DNA of 64,000 nucleotides from Phormidesmis priestleyi Ana (GCA_001314865.1 LJZR01000017.1:51299-115298), one strand, 5' to 3'. Counted from the stretch's first letter, positions 52,566 through 62,563 are shown. Program-made: numbers and translations. The notes: a model not told the origin generated them from the sequence alone.

Positions 52566-53296
52566 CGCTATCGGTCATGAATATACCTGTTATGAATCTT
52601 GTTATGAATCTTTTGGAGGTCGGCCAAGCCGTCGGTCAAGCCGTCGGTCAAGCTGTCGGTCAAGAAGCCAGCCAAGCGGTCAGCCTGATGAAGATCGACA
52701 ATGGGTTGCCTTATATCGTGCCGATTCACCCTAATTTGGTGCATCTCACGTTGGGCTTGTTTATTGTCGCGATCGCCTTCGATATCGTGGCAGCCCTCTA
52801 TCCGCTTGAAAAACCCATCTTTAAGTTTTTAGCGATCCCGGTTAGCACAGCGGGCTTATATGACGTCGGCTGGTTCAACATGCTAGCGGCTGCGGGCATC
52901 ACCTTTTTTACGGTAGCCGCCGGATTCTACGAAATTCTATTAGCCGATCCGCCGACTGATAAGGTGAGCCCGTGGGGCTTGGGCGCTACCGATACCATGG
53001 TGCTACATGGCGTGGGTGGGGTGCTACTGCTGGGTCTGATTGTAGGAATGACCATTTGGCGAGGGTTTCAGCGCTACATTTGGAGAGAAGACCGGGCTCG
53101 TCAGGTGCAGTGGTCGTACTTGGTGGCAGGGCTATTTATTTTTGGGCTCATGTTTGCCCAAGGCACTTTAGGCGCGCATTTAGGCGGCGATTTTGGCGTG
53201 CATGTCACTGCCGACCGCATGATTGAAGCAGGGATCAATCCCAATGCCCAGATGAAAATGGTTCCTCTCAATCCGCGCCCCAAGCGCCCCTCTTAG
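52562..53296 (+). CDS. DUF2231 membrane protein (second)
   Basis: A 244-residue relative of the preceding protein, with IHPNLVHLTLGLFIVAIAFD and a second His in DTMVLHGVGGVLLLG, plus four to five helices. The first 45 residues include four QAVG repeats from a 12-bp array (52618-52677) before MKIDNGLPYIVPIHP, so the functional start could be a later ATG such as the one at that Met. Co-transcribed with the first DUF2231 gene. Confidence 0.85.
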   Translation: MTLSVMNIPVMNLVMNLLEVGQAVGQAVGQAVGQEASQAVSLMKIDNGLPYIVPIHPNLVHLTLGLFIVAIAFDIVAALYPLEKPIFKFLAIPVSTAGLYDVGWFNMLAAAGITFFTVAAGFYEILLADPPTDKVSPWGLGATDTMVLHGVGGVLLLGLIVGMTIWRGFQRYIWREDRARQVQWSYLVAGLFIFGLMFAQGTLGAHLGGDFGVHVTADRMIEAGINPNAQMKMVPLNPRPKRPS

Positions 53297-53431
53297 CCTC
53301 AAGATCTTCTCTTAAAAGACAACGCCCCTCCTAAAAGACAGCTCAATAAAGACAGCCCAATTGCCCTTTCCGGAAAATGTGGTAGCAAACGACTAGCAGC
53401 AAAGACTAGAAAATTAAGCCGAGAAATTCGA

Positions 53432-54406
53432 GTGAACACTGAGAATACGAGAACGAGAGATCTCAACCGGGTACTAAACCGACGCAGGATAATTAATCTG
53501 ACAGGGCTAGCGGCTGTAAACCTGCTGATTAGTCTTTGGATGGGTCAGCAAGCTTATCGCTGGCTGCCGCCGCAAGCCTCTGCCGAATCTGTGCTGGTCG
53601 ATAAGCTATTTAGCTTTATGACGGCGGTTGGCTGCTTTATTTTTATCGGCGTTGTCGGTACGTTGCTGTACTCTATGGTCTTTCACCGAGCGGCTAAATA
53701 CGACACCAGCGATGGCCCACCGATTGAAGGCAACGTCAAACTAGAGATTGTTTGGACGGCGGTGCCGATTATCTTAATCATTTGGATTGGGACGGTGAGC
53801 TTTAATACCTACGATCAAATGAGCATTTTGGGCGCGATCGCGCCAGTGACCATGAAAACGGTTCCAACCGTTCCCTTAGATCGCAAAAAAGAAGTGCTTG
53901 CCAATCCAAACCCCACCGACACCTCACCCCCAATTGAAGTAAACTCTCGGCAATGGGCCTGGGAGTTTTACTACCCCGATGAGGGCATTAGCAGCACTGA
54001 GCTGCACCTCCCGGTCAATCAGCGGGCGCGGTTTAAACTCACCTCCGAAGATGTTTTACACGGCTTTTATATTCCGGCTTTTCGGGTTAAGCAAGATATC
54101 ATTCCAGGGAGAGCGATTGATTTTTCGTTTACGCCAATTAGAGAAGGCCGCTATCGCCTGCGAGATTCAGAATTTAGCGGGACGTACTTTGCTGCGAATC
54201 AAACAAATGTTGTCGTTGAGTCTGAAGCAGCCTTCCAGCAATGGCTAACAACCGCCGCCGCGAGCCCCGCTGAGCCCGCCGAAAATGCTGCCTCTAAAGA
54301 GTTTACAGCCGCTCAAAACTCGGGTCGATTTCGCTGGAAAACGGTGAAGCCTGCCCCTGCCCCAACCGTCAACTACACCAGTTCAGAAAAGGATTCTTAT
54401 GAGTAA
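53432..54406 (+). CDS. ctaC: Alternative terminal oxidase subunit II (ARTO, no CuA site)
   Basis: A 324-residue subunit II with two N-terminal helices and a cupredoxin domain. In the CuA motif C-S-E-x-C-G-x-x-H the ligands are replaced: the sequence reads DSEFSGTYF, with Asp245, Ser249 and Phe253 in place of Cys, Cys and His. Loss of CuA means no cytochrome c docking and points to a quinol oxidase, as in the cyanobacterial ARTO (Cox3) type. GTG start. Overlaps subunit I by eight bases. Confidence 0.93.
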   Translation: MNTENTRTRDLNRVLNRRRIINLTGLAAVNLLISLWMGQQAYRWLPPQASAESVLVDKLFSFMTAVGCFIFIGVVGTLLYSMVFHRAAKYDTSDGPPIEGNVKLEIVWTAVPIILIIWIGTVSFNTYDQMSILGAIAPVTMKTVPTVPLDRKKEVLANPNPTDTSPPIEVNSRQWAWEFYYPDEGISSTELHLPVNQRARFKLTSEDVLHGFYIPAFRVKQDIIPGRAIDFSFTPIREGRYRLRDSEFSGTYFAANQTNVVVESEAAFQQWLTTAAASPAEPAENAASKEFTAAQNSGRFRWKTVKPAPAPTVNYTSSEKDSYE

Positions 54407-56072
54407 CGCCCTATTAGAGGTAGAGTCTCCTCGCCTGCCGCCCCAACCAGAGACGCCGGAGAGCTGGCGGCGATTTTTCACCTTTAGTACCGACCATAAG
54501 GTGATCGGCATTCAGTATATTGTCACCGCTTTCGTCTTCTTTTTGTTTGGCGGCATCTTGGCGATGGTCATGCGCGGAGAGCTCATTACGCCGGAAGCAG
54601 ATCTGGTTGACCACACCGTTTATAACGGGCTGTTTACAATGCACGGCACGATTATGCTGTTCATGTGGACGTTTCCAATGCTCAACGGGCTGGCCAACTA
54701 CTTGGTGCCGCTGATGATTGGCGCTCGGGATATGGCTTTCCCCAGGTTAAACGCAGTTGCCTTTTGGATGGTGCCGGTATTTGGCGTTATTCTCATTGCG
54801 AGCTTCTTTGTTCCAGGCGGGCCGTCGCAGTCTGGCTGGTGGGCGTATCCGCCGGTCAGCCTCCAAAATCCTACCGGAAATTTGATCAACGGTCAGTCGC
54901 TTTGGCTGCTAGCAGTGGCGCTCTCCGGAGTCTCTTCTATTATGGGCGCAGTTAATATTGTCACCACTATTTTTAGAATGCGCGCTCCGGGCATGGGCTG
55001 GTTTAAAATGCCTGCTTTTTGCTGGACGGTGCTTTCGGCCCAGCTCATTCAGCTAATCGGCTTACCGGCCTTAACCGCAGGCGCGGTCATGCTACTGCTC
55101 GATTTAACCGTTGGCACGAGCTTTTTTGAGCCCTCTCGCGGCGGCGATCCGGTTTTGTATCAGCACTTTTTCTGGTTCTACTCTCACCCGGCAGTGTATG
55201 TGATCATTCTGCCAATTTTCGGGGTGTTTTCAGAAGTCTTTCCGGTGTATTCGCGCAAGCCGCTGTTTGGCTACAAAGTGGTGGTGGTGTCCTCTTTGCT
55301 AATCACCACATTCAGCTTAATTGTGTGGGTGCATCATATGTTTGCAAGCGGCACACCTGGCTGGATGCGAATGTTGTTTATGTTTACCACGATGGCGATT
55401 TCAATTCCTACTGGCATTAAGGTATTTGCCTGGGTGGCAACCGTGTGGGGCGGCAAGCTGAGGCTCACAACCGCTATGCTGTTTGCGTTAGGCGGCCTCT
55501 TTTCGTTTCTCTTTGCGGGGATCACAGGGATTATGCTGGCCTCAACCCCTTTTGATATTCATGTGAACAACACCTATTTTGTGGTGGGTCATTTTCACTA
55601 TGTGATCAACGGCGCAGTGGTGATGGGCTTTTATGCGGCTATTTACCACTGGTTCCCCAAAATGACCGGGCGGATGTATTACGAAGGCTTGGGCAAGCTG
55701 CATTTTGCGCTGACCTTTATCGGCATTAATTTAATCTTTTTACCCATGCATCCGCTAGGGCTAATGGGCATGCCTCGCCGGGTGGCGTCTTACGACCCAG
55801 AGTTTGCCTTTTGGAATGTGATCGCGAGCTTGGGTGGCTTTTTGCTAGGCGTTTCGACGCTGCCTTTTTTGTTGAACATGTTGAGTTCTTGGTCGCGCGG
55901 TGAAGCGGCTGGAGACAATCCTTGGCGAGCGATTGGCCTAGAGTGGTTGATTTCCTCACCGCCCCCTCACGAAAATTTTGAAGAGATCCCGATTGTGATT
56001 TCTCCGCCCTATGGCTATGGCAGCGATGAGCCGTTAGTTTCCAACAATCCCGCAGGAGCCGTAAACCCATGA
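54399..56072 (+). CDS. ctaD: Alternative terminal oxidase subunit I
   Basis: The 557-residue haem-copper catalytic subunit with 12 helices. Haem and CuB ligands are visible: HGTIMLFMW, YSHPAVY with His263 and the cross-linking Tyr267, VHHMFASG and GHFHYV. The helix-VI motif is YSHPAV, with Ala in place of the usual Glu; this is the A2-type proton channel pattern, where Tyr-Ser replace Glu. It accepts electrons from quinol through subunit II and reduces oxygen to water. Confidence 0.96.
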   Translation: MSNALLEVESPRLPPQPETPESWRRFFTFSTDHKVIGIQYIVTAFVFFLFGGILAMVMRGELITPEADLVDHTVYNGLFTMHGTIMLFMWTFPMLNGLANYLVPLMIGARDMAFPRLNAVAFWMVPVFGVILIASFFVPGGPSQSGWWAYPPVSLQNPTGNLINGQSLWLLAVALSGVSSIMGAVNIVTTIFRMRAPGMGWFKMPAFCWTVLSAQLIQLIGLPALTAGAVMLLLDLTVGTSFFEPSRGGDPVLYQHFFWFYSHPAVYVIILPIFGVFSEVFPVYSRKPLFGYKVVVVSSLLITTFSLIVWVHHMFASGTPGWMRMLFMFTTMAISIPTGIKVFAWVATVWGGKLRLTTAMLFALGGLFSFLFAGITGIMLASTPFDIHVNNTYFVVGHFHYVINGAVVMGFYAAIYHWFPKMTGRMYYEGLGKLHFALTFIGINLIFLPMHPLGLMGMPRRVASYDPEFAFWNVIASLGGFLLGVSTLPFLLNMLSSWSRGEAAGDNPWRAIGLEWLISSPPPHENFEEIPIVISPPYGYGSDEPLVSNNPAGAVNP

Positions 56073-56692
56073 GCAGCGCGAATGTAGAGTCGGCAATAGA
56101 TCCGCAGGCATTGAATGCGCAGGTCGCCCATGTCACAGAGACCGAAGAAGACAATCGGATGTTTGGCTTTATTGTCTTTTTGCTCTCTGAGAGCGTCATT
56201 TTTCTCAGCTTTTTTGTCGGCTACATTGTTTACAAAACCAGTGCTAGCGCGACAGACTGGTTTCCTGCCGGGTTTGAAGGGCTAGAGATTAAAGCACCGC
56301 TAATCAACACCATTGTGCTGGTTTCTAGTAGCTTTGTGATTTATTTTGCCGAGCGCTGTTTGCATCGAGAGAATCTCTGGGGGTTTCGCCTCTTTTGGCT
56401 GCTAACAATGGCGATGGGGAGCTTTTTTTTATATGGTCAGGCGGTGGAATGGATGAGTTTACCCTTTGGCTTTAAGTCGGGGGTTTTTGGCGGTACGTTT
56501 TATTTACTCACGGGCTTTCACGGACTGCATGTGCTTACTGGAGTGCTGTTGCAGGGCATTATGCTGGGTCGATCTTTTATTCCTAATAACTATGCCGAAG
56601 GGGAGTATGGGGTCGCGGCAACTTCTTTGTTCTGGCACTTTGTAGATGTGATTTGGATTGTCCTGTTTCTGTTGATTTACCTGTGGCAGTAG
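56069..56692 (+). CDS. ctaE: Alternative terminal oxidase subunit III
   Basis: A 207-residue subunit III with five helices: MFGFIVFLLSESVIFLSFFV, YLLTGFHGLHVLTGV and YWHFVDVIWI-type LFWHFVDVIWIVLF. Length is that of short bacterial subunits III. It overlaps subunit I by four bases and is followed after three bases by the GMC oxidoreductase gene. Confidence 0.94.
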   Translation: MSSANVESAIDPQALNAQVAHVTETEEDNRMFGFIVFLLSESVIFLSFFVGYIVYKTSASATDWFPAGFEGLEIKAPLINTIVLVSSSFVIYFAERCLHRENLWGFRLFWLLTMAMGSFFLYGQAVEWMSLPFGFKSGVFGGTFYLLTGFHGLHVLTGVLLQGIMLGRSFIPNNYAEGEYGVAATSLFWHFVDVIWIVLFLLIYLWQ

Positions 56693-56695
56693 CTG

Positions 56696-58243
56696 ATGAT
56701 TATTGATGACCAACCGTACGATGTGATTATTGTCGGCACGGGGGCTGGCGGCGGCACCCTGGCTCAAAAGCTGGCACCCACAGGCAAGCGCATTTTGATT
56801 TTAGAGCGAGGGACGGTCATGGCCCTTGAAGATCAAAACCGAGCGGATGTTGATGTGTTTCAAAAAAGTCGCTATCGGGCACCTGAGCAGTGGTACGACC
56901 AAGCGGGAGAGCCGTTTTCGCCGCAGATGAATTATGCGGTTGGGGGCAATACTAAAATCTACAATGCGGTTTTGATGCGGATGCGCGATCGCGACTTTGA
57001 AGCGGTCACTTATCAGGACGGCATCACGCCAGAATGGCCGCTAAAATATGCCGATTGGGAGCCCTATTACACCGCTGCCGAGCAGCTCTATCAGGTTCAT
57101 GGCCAGGCTCAAAGCGACCCCACTGAGCCCGCTCACAGTGCAGACTATCCCCATGCGGCAATAGCGCATGGCCCCGTGATTGAGCCAATTGTAGAGATGA
57201 TCCAATCGCAGGGGCTACACCCGGCACCGCTGCCCATGAGCCTGACTCAACAATCCGACGATCCGACCGGAGATGCTGAAGTTTTTGGGATTAATTTGGC
57301 CCTAAAGCATCCCAATGTGACGCTTAAAACAAATGCCAAAGTGGTAGAACTGCATACCAACTTATCGGGAACAGAGATTGTTGGGGTGCAGGCCCAAATC
57401 AACGAACAGATGTTTTCGTTTAAGGCGGATGTGGTGGTGCTTGCCTGTGGCGCTGTAAACTCAGCAGCGCTCATGTTAGATTCTGCCAATGAAAAGCATC
57501 CCAATGGGCTCGCCAACGGCTCGGATCAGCTCGGTCGTAATTTAATGAAGCCGCTGATGACGGTGATTGTAGAGCGCGGCGCGGCGGATAATGACGGCAA
57601 GTTTGCGCCCAGTGTGGGTATTAACGACTTTTATTGGGGCGATCGCGACTACAACTATCCTATGGGCCATATTGAAAACAGCGGCGGCCTGCTGCAAGAT
57701 CTGATTTTTGCCGAATCTCCGCCCGTGCTCTCTGTGTTGGCGCGGTTACTACCTAACGCGAGTTTAACGCGGTTGGCCAAGCGATCGATTGGCTGGTGGG
57801 CTCAAACCGGCGTACTGCCAAATCCTAACAACCGCATCTACTGGCAACACACCACGCGCTACAACGGTCAGCGCCGGAAAAAGCTGCGCTGCGAGTTCAC
57901 GCCCAACAATCTTGAAGCTCACGATCGGTTGGTATATCGCTGGCTAGAAGTCCTTAAAGACTTAGAAAAGACTGCCACAGGCGTGCGACAAAGCGCAGTG
58001 TACCCGCGAAGCGAATCACCCATTGAGGTGATGGGCTACCAGTGCGGCACCTGTCGGATGGGCCGCGATCCAGCGACTTCTGTTTTAAATCTAGACTGTC
58101 GTACGCATGAAATAGACAACCTCTATGTGGTTGACAGCAGCTTTTTTCCATCCTGCGCCAGCGTGAGCCCAGCGCTAACGGTGATGGCCAATGCGCTGCG
58201 AGTGGGCGACCATTTGATCGAGCGATTGAATGCTACGGCTTAG
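56696..58243 (+). CDS. GMC-family FAD oxidoreductase
   Basis: A 515-residue flavoprotein: FAD-binding IIVGTGAGGGTLA near residue 12, the GMC signature YAVGGNTKIYNAVL, a C-terminal catalytic part with YQCGTCRMG and VDSSFFPSCASVSPALTVMA. GMC enzymes oxidise alcohols, aldehydes or sugars. The gene starts three bases after the oxidase subunit III gene, so it is part of the same operon. A link to the quinol pool through the oxidase is inferred from this; no signal peptide is present and the substrate is unknown. Confidence 0.9.
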   Translation: MIIDDQPYDVIIVGTGAGGGTLAQKLAPTGKRILILERGTVMALEDQNRADVDVFQKSRYRAPEQWYDQAGEPFSPQMNYAVGGNTKIYNAVLMRMRDRDFEAVTYQDGITPEWPLKYADWEPYYTAAEQLYQVHGQAQSDPTEPAHSADYPHAAIAHGPVIEPIVEMIQSQGLHPAPLPMSLTQQSDDPTGDAEVFGINLALKHPNVTLKTNAKVVELHTNLSGTEIVGVQAQINEQMFSFKADVVVLACGAVNSAALMLDSANEKHPNGLANGSDQLGRNLMKPLMTVIVERGAADNDGKFAPSVGINDFYWGDRDYNYPMGHIENSGGLLQDLIFAESPPVLSVLARLLPNASLTRLAKRSIGWWAQTGVLPNPNNRIYWQHTTRYNGQRRKKLRCEFTPNNLEAHDRLVYRWLEVLKDLEKTATGVRQSAVYPRSESPIEVMGYQCGTCRMGRDPATSVLNLDCRTHEIDNLYVVDSSFFPSCASVSPALTVMANALRVGDHLIERLNATA

Positions 58244-58623
58244 CGATCAGGACGCATATTGGCGGCTTTGATATCAAAATGCTTAGGAAAATGGGTTTCA
58301 GCAGGGTCATAGTCAGCAGATTGCAGCATTGCGTTGTCGAGCTTGGACTCTCTAAGGTCTGTTCCAATCAGCATTGATCCGCGTAGGTCTGCGTCTGTTA
58401 GATCCGCGTCGCATAGGCGGGCATAGCTGAGATCGGCACCTCGCAGGTTGACCCTAGCCAAATTAGCGCCGCTGAGGTCGGCATAGCTAAGATCTACGCC
58501 CTTAAGGTCAGCGTCACTGAGGTCGGCGGCAGTTAAACTAAGGCTAACAAAGCTACGCTGACCCGATTTGTAAGCCTGAAGCAAAGCGTCAACCGTTTTA
58601 ATTGCAGAGGTTACGTCTGACAT
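58240..58623 (-). CDS. Short pentapeptide repeat protein
   Basis: A 127-residue protein with about 14 A(D/N)LXX repeats (ADLSDADLKGVDLSYADLSG) after a helical start (TVDALLQAYKSGQRSF). It faces the GMC gene and overlaps its end by four bases. No other domain; function unknown. Confidence 0.9.
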   Translation of the reverse strand: MSDVTSAIKTVDALLQAYKSGQRSFVSLSLTAADLSDADLKGVDLSYADLSGANLARVNLRGADLSYARLCDADLTDADLRGSMLIGTDLRESKLDNAMLQSADYDPAETHFPKHFDIKAANMRPDR

Positions 58624-58740
58624 AATTGCAAATGAGTCGTTAGGAATCTTCTTTTAGAATACTGCCACAGTGTTAAAAAGTTGTTTGCCGCTTTCAGGAA
58701 CTTAACACGGCGTTGAATCTTTTATCGCACGCTAAAAGCC

Positions 58741-60270
58741 ATGACCTCCACTGAACATATTCTCGGCATCGACATTGGCACCACGAGTACTAAAGTTGTC
58801 TTATTTAAGCTAAATGGTGAAATCGTGGGCCAACATGCCATTGGCTACCCGCTATTGTCTCCCGAAGCCGATGTTCAAGAGCAAGATCCCGAAGCGATTT
58901 ATCAGGCGACTGTGCAAAGTGTTCGAGCGGTTACTAGCCGCTATCCTGAACAAGCCAAAAGCCTGATTGGTCTGTCTTTTAGTACGGTGATGCACAGCCT
59001 AATAGTGGTTGATGACCAAGGGCAACCGCTGACCAACAGTATCACCTGGGCCGACCGGCGCAGTGCGCCTTGGGTGAGCAAGCTGCGGCAGCAGTGCGAT
59101 GCGCATGCGCTGTACAGTCGCACAGGGACGCCGATTCACCCGATGTCGCCTTTAGTGAAACTGATGTGGCTGCGCTATGAGCAGCCGGAATTGTTCAACC
59201 GAGCTGCAAAGTTTATTTCTATCAAAGAATACATACTCTACCGTTGGTTTGGCACATACATGGTGGACTACTCCATCGCGAATGCGACGGGATTGTTCAA
59301 TATGCATACTTTAGACTGGGATGAGGAGGCGTTGGATCTAGCGGGCGTGAGGATAGCGCAGCTATCACAGCTGATGCCGACGACTCATGTGCTTTCTTCT
59401 ATGACGCCAGAAGTCGCGAGCCAGATGGGGATTGCGGCGGATGTGCCGGTGGTGATTGGCGCGAGTGATGGGGTACTGGCAAATTTGGGGGTGGGGGCGA
59501 TCGCACCCGATACCGTTGCCATTACCGTTGGCACCAGCGGAGCCGTACGCACCATGCTAGCAAGCCCTCAAACTGACAAACAAGAAAGACTTTTCTGCTA
59601 CGCTCTAACTGCCCAGCACTGGGTTATTGGCGGGGCGACCAACAATGGTGGAATTGCGCTGCGATGGATACGCGAGAACTTAGCAGATACCGAAGTCGAT
59701 ACGGCCCGGCTGCTCCAAAAAGATGCTTATGACATTTTAACGGCGATCGCCGCCACTATTCCAGCGGGCTCTAACGGTTTGATTTTTCATCCTTATTTGG
59801 CCGGAGAGCGATCGCCAATATGGGGTGCCAATGCAAGAGGCAGCTTCTTTGGCTTAGGGCTCGATCACACCAAAGCTCATATTATTCGAGCCGTGTTAGA
59901 GGGCATTGTTTATAACCTTCACACCATTTCAACAGCTTTGCAAACCGCTGTTGGCCCCGCTCGCAGCATTCGAGCAACCGGCGGATTCGCCCACTCTGTG
60001 CTGTGGCGACAAATGTTGGCAGATGTGTTTAATCGTACTGTCATTATCCCTGAAAGTAACGAAGGCTCTTGCTTTGGTGCGGCGGTGCTAGGGCTATATG
60101 CCTTGGGTCGCATTCCCAACTTAGAGCAGGTCTTTGAAATGCTCAGCGAAACGCATACGCATCATCCGATTGCTGAAAATGCAGAACGCTATCAAAAAAT
60201 ACTGCCGCTATATGCGCAGCTCAGCGAAAGTTTTGCACCGCTATATGGCAACCTAGCCAAGATTCGGTAA
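58741..60270 (+). CDS. FGGY-family carbohydrate kinase, probably gluconokinase
   Basis: A 509-residue sugar kinase: the ATP-binding start GIDIGTTSTKVVLF, TWADRRSAPWV, the FGGY signature region HPYLAGERSPIWGANARG and the C-terminal TGGFAHSVLWRQMLAD (adenosine motif). The pattern resembles gluconokinases (GntK) of the FGGY family more than glycerol or xylulose kinases; exact substrate is not proven. The product, 6-phosphogluconate, would enter the pentose phosphate pathway. Single gene with a tight upstream region of 117 bp. Confidence 0.88.
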   Translation: MTSTEHILGIDIGTTSTKVVLFKLNGEIVGQHAIGYPLLSPEADVQEQDPEAIYQATVQSVRAVTSRYPEQAKSLIGLSFSTVMHSLIVVDDQGQPLTNSITWADRRSAPWVSKLRQQCDAHALYSRTGTPIHPMSPLVKLMWLRYEQPELFNRAAKFISIKEYILYRWFGTYMVDYSIANATGLFNMHTLDWDEEALDLAGVRIAQLSQLMPTTHVLSSMTPEVASQMGIAADVPVVIGASDGVLANLGVGAIAPDTVAITVGTSGAVRTMLASPQTDKQERLFCYALTAQHWVIGGATNNGGIALRWIRENLADTEVDTARLLQKDAYDILTAIAATIPAGSNGLIFHPYLAGERSPIWGANARGSFFGLGLDHTKAHIIRAVLEGIVYNLHTISTALQTAVGPARSIRATGGFAHSVLWRQMLADVFNRTVIIPESNEGSCFGAAVLGLYALGRIPNLEQVFEMLSETHTHHPIAENAERYQKILPLYAQLSESFAPLYGNLAKIR

Positions 60271-60352
60271 ATGCTGTTGCAAAGCATAAGCCCCAAAGAT
60301 GCGCGTTGTGCGATCGCTAAGGCTGTCTATCGTAAAAGGGTAAGGCGAGTAT

Positions 60353-61171
60353 CTAATTGTTGGGTGATGTTTCAGTAGGAGATGTTTCTGTTGAATCGTT
60401 TGTTGAACCGTTTGCTGAATCCTCTATCGAGCCGTCTGTTGAACCCTCTGTAGGATTCTCTGTAGGATTTTCTGTAGGATTTAATGAGCTGAGCATTTCT
60501 CGAAAGTCCTGGAGAATTTCTTGAACGCCATTCAGCTGCTCACCCATTTGATCAACAGCGGTCTCGCCTGAGATACCATCTTGAATGCTTTGCTCTAACG
60601 CCCTTAACCTTTGCTGTAAGTCAGCCCACTGCGTAGCAGATACTTCAGGAATTTCTGTCGTTAAACCTTGAGCTTGTTCGGTCAGGTCTTGGGCTTGTTG
60701 ATTGAGCGTTTGTAGCTGTTCTGAAATACGGTTGAGTGATTGGGCCTCGGACTGAACATCGGATTGAGCCTCGGCTGCCACCTGAAGCTGATCGGCGAGT
60801 TCGCCCTGAGCCGATTGCAAATCAGCTTGCCTTTCTCTTAAGCTCAGCGTTGTCCCTAGTAAGCCTCCTCCCAATACCAACAAAGACACAGCGAGTAGCG
60901 CTGTTAGCCCGTTAACTCGCTGCTTCAAATTTTTAGCGGTCTCGGCCTGCTCCCGAAGCGCAGCGACATCTTCGGCTAAGTTCTGAACGGTCTGCTCCTG
61001 TCGAATTGCCTGATCATAGGTTTGATCAACGCTCCGATCATCAATGCTCTGATCATTAATGCTCTGATCAATGGCCCGATCAATGGCCTGACCATTCGGT
61101 AAAGCTGATGGGGGCTGAGGATATTCAGATTGGCCGTGTTCAGATTGTCGATTATTACTAGGAACAACCAC
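60353..61171 (-). CDS. Membrane-anchored coiled-coil protein with repeat-rich ends
   Basis: A 272-residue protein not recognised as any named family. It has an acidic, repeat-rich start (DQSINDQSIDDRSVDQ), a short coiled coil, one membrane helix (LTALLAVSLLVLGGGLLGTT), then about 120 residues of coiled coil (QSEAQSLNRISEQLQTLNQQ) and a Thr/Ser/Glu/Asn-rich tail with NPTE repeats, from 12-bp units at 60383-60482. Such a plan suits a stalk or scaffold on the outside of the membrane. Confidence 0.72.
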   Translation of the reverse strand: MVVPSNNRQSEHGQSEYPQPPSALPNGQAIDRAIDQSINDQSIDDRSVDQTYDQAIRQEQTVQNLAEDVAALREQAETAKNLKQRVNGLTALLAVSLLVLGGGLLGTTLSLRERQADLQSAQGELADQLQVAAEAQSDVQSEAQSLNRISEQLQTLNQQAQDLTEQAQGLTTEIPEVSATQWADLQQRLRALEQSIQDGISGETAVDQMGEQLNGVQEILQDFREMLSSLNPTENPTENPTEGSTDGSIEDSANGSTNDSTETSPTETSPNN

Positions 61172-61231
61172 GATAGCTACCTCTCGATTAGAGTACTCAT
61201 TATTCTATCTATAATTTTGTCTAAATTTTGC

Positions 61232-62563
61232 CTAGATAACAGTTCCGTCTTGCAATGTCGCATCTTTCAAAACAATCACAATCCCACTGCGAATGAAAAA
61301 TCCATCTTCTTCGCGGTCGGCTTCCTCTACATTGTCCTTATTGAGAATTTTCACATTGCAGCCAATACGAGCGTTTTTGTCAATAATGGCGTTGTGAATC
61401 TCGCTATTAGCCCCAATCCCGATAGGAATTGTGGCACGATTGCAGTCCCCTTCTCTTTCAAAGTTAGATTGAAAGTAATCAGCCCCCATTAACAAGCTAT
61501 TACTGATGGTGCAGCCCGTTTCAATCCGCGTTCTAATACCAATGACTGAATGAGATATACGACACTCTTTAAGAATGCAGCCTTCGCTAATCATTGACTG
61601 AGACACATGACATTCTAACTGTTTGGTAGGGGGAAGATAACGAGCCCGAGTGTAGATAGGCTCTGACTTTTTGTAAAAGCTAAAGGATGGGTCTGGCTGT
61701 TTAGCCAGATCTAAGTTTGCATTAAAAAATGACTCAATAGTGCCAATATCTTCCCAATAGTCATTAAATAAATAGGCTTGAACGTTGAAATCTTTTGCCG
61801 AATTTGGAATAATCTCTTTACCAAAGTCAGTATGGTCGGGATGCTGATTAAGCAAATCTATCAATACTTTGCGTTTGAATACATAAATGCCCATTGAGGC
61901 AATGTAAGGCTTGTTTTTCGCTTCGTCTGTCGATAGTCCAAGCCGCGTGGTATCTACCTGCATCTGTCGCAGGGGATCGCCTTTAGGTTTTTCACTAAAT
62001 TGATCAATGCGGCCAGCGTCGTTAATTTTGACTAGTCCAAAGCTAGAAGCGCGCTCCTCACCAACCGGCAATACAGCTAGGGTAATGTCGGCCCCCGTTT
62101 CTCGATGCCGCCGAATAAAGTCTTGATAGTCCATGCGATAGAGATGGTCACCCGACAAAATCAGGTATTCGTCTACATCAAGTTCTTGAAAGAGTGATAG
62201 ATGCTGCCGTACCGCGTCTGCGGTGCCCTGAAACCAATCTAGGTTTCCTGGCGTTTGCTGAGCAGCCAAGGTCTCTACAAATCCCTGCTGAAAGTCAGAA
62301 ATGCAGTAGGTACGACTGATATGCCGGTTTAGCGAGGCGGAATTAAATTGCGTTAAAATATAAATCTTAAGAATGTTTGAGTTGATGCAATTGCTGATGG
62401 GAATATCGATAAGGCGATGCTTGCCTGCAAGTGGGACGGCTGGCTTAGCCCTCATTTTGGTAAGGGGATAAAGGCGAGTTCCAGCACCGCCGCCCAAGAT
62501 AATTGACAAGACATTTTTCATGGATATTCTTTTGACCCCGCGATTTGCGGAGGAACTAATCAC
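61232..62563 (-). CDS. glgC: Glucose-1-phosphate adenylyltransferase (ADP-glucose pyrophosphorylase)
   Basis: Makes ADP-glucose from glucose 1-phosphate and ATP, the committed step of glycogen synthesis. Motifs: [32 protein letters not shown] [33 protein letters not shown]-like [12 protein letters not shown], and the C-terminal left-handed beta-helix ending in DGTVI. The GTG start is supported by GGAGG seven bases before it; a shorter form from the ATG at 62521 ([10 protein letters not shown]) is the alternative. Single gene. Confidence 0.95.
   Translation of the reverse strand: MISSSANRGVKRISMKNVLSIILGGGAGTRLYPLTKMRAKPAVPLAGKHRLIDIPISNCINSNILKIYILTQFNSASLNRHISRTYCISDFQQGFVETLAAQQTPGNLDWFQGTADAVRQHLSLFQELDVDEYLILSGDHLYRMDYQDFIRRHRETGADITLAVLPVGEERASSFGLVKINDAGRIDQFSEKPKGDPLRQMQVDTTRLGLSTDEAKNKPYIASMGIYVFKRKVLIDLLNQHPDHTDFGKEIIPNSAKDFNVQAYLFNDYWEDIGTIESFFNANLDLAKQPDPSFSFYKKSEPIYTRARYLPPTKQLECHVSQSMISEGCILKECRISHSVIGIRTRIETGCTISNSLLMGADYFQSNFEREGDCNRATIPIGIGANSEIHNAIIDKNARIGCNVKILNKDNVEEADREEDGFFIRSGIVIVLKDATLQDGTVI

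Noticed and set aside
53432..54406. Ordinary cytochrome c oxidase subunit II
   Set aside because: The CuA motif lacks its Cys and His ligands, so a cytochrome c oxidase is unlikely.
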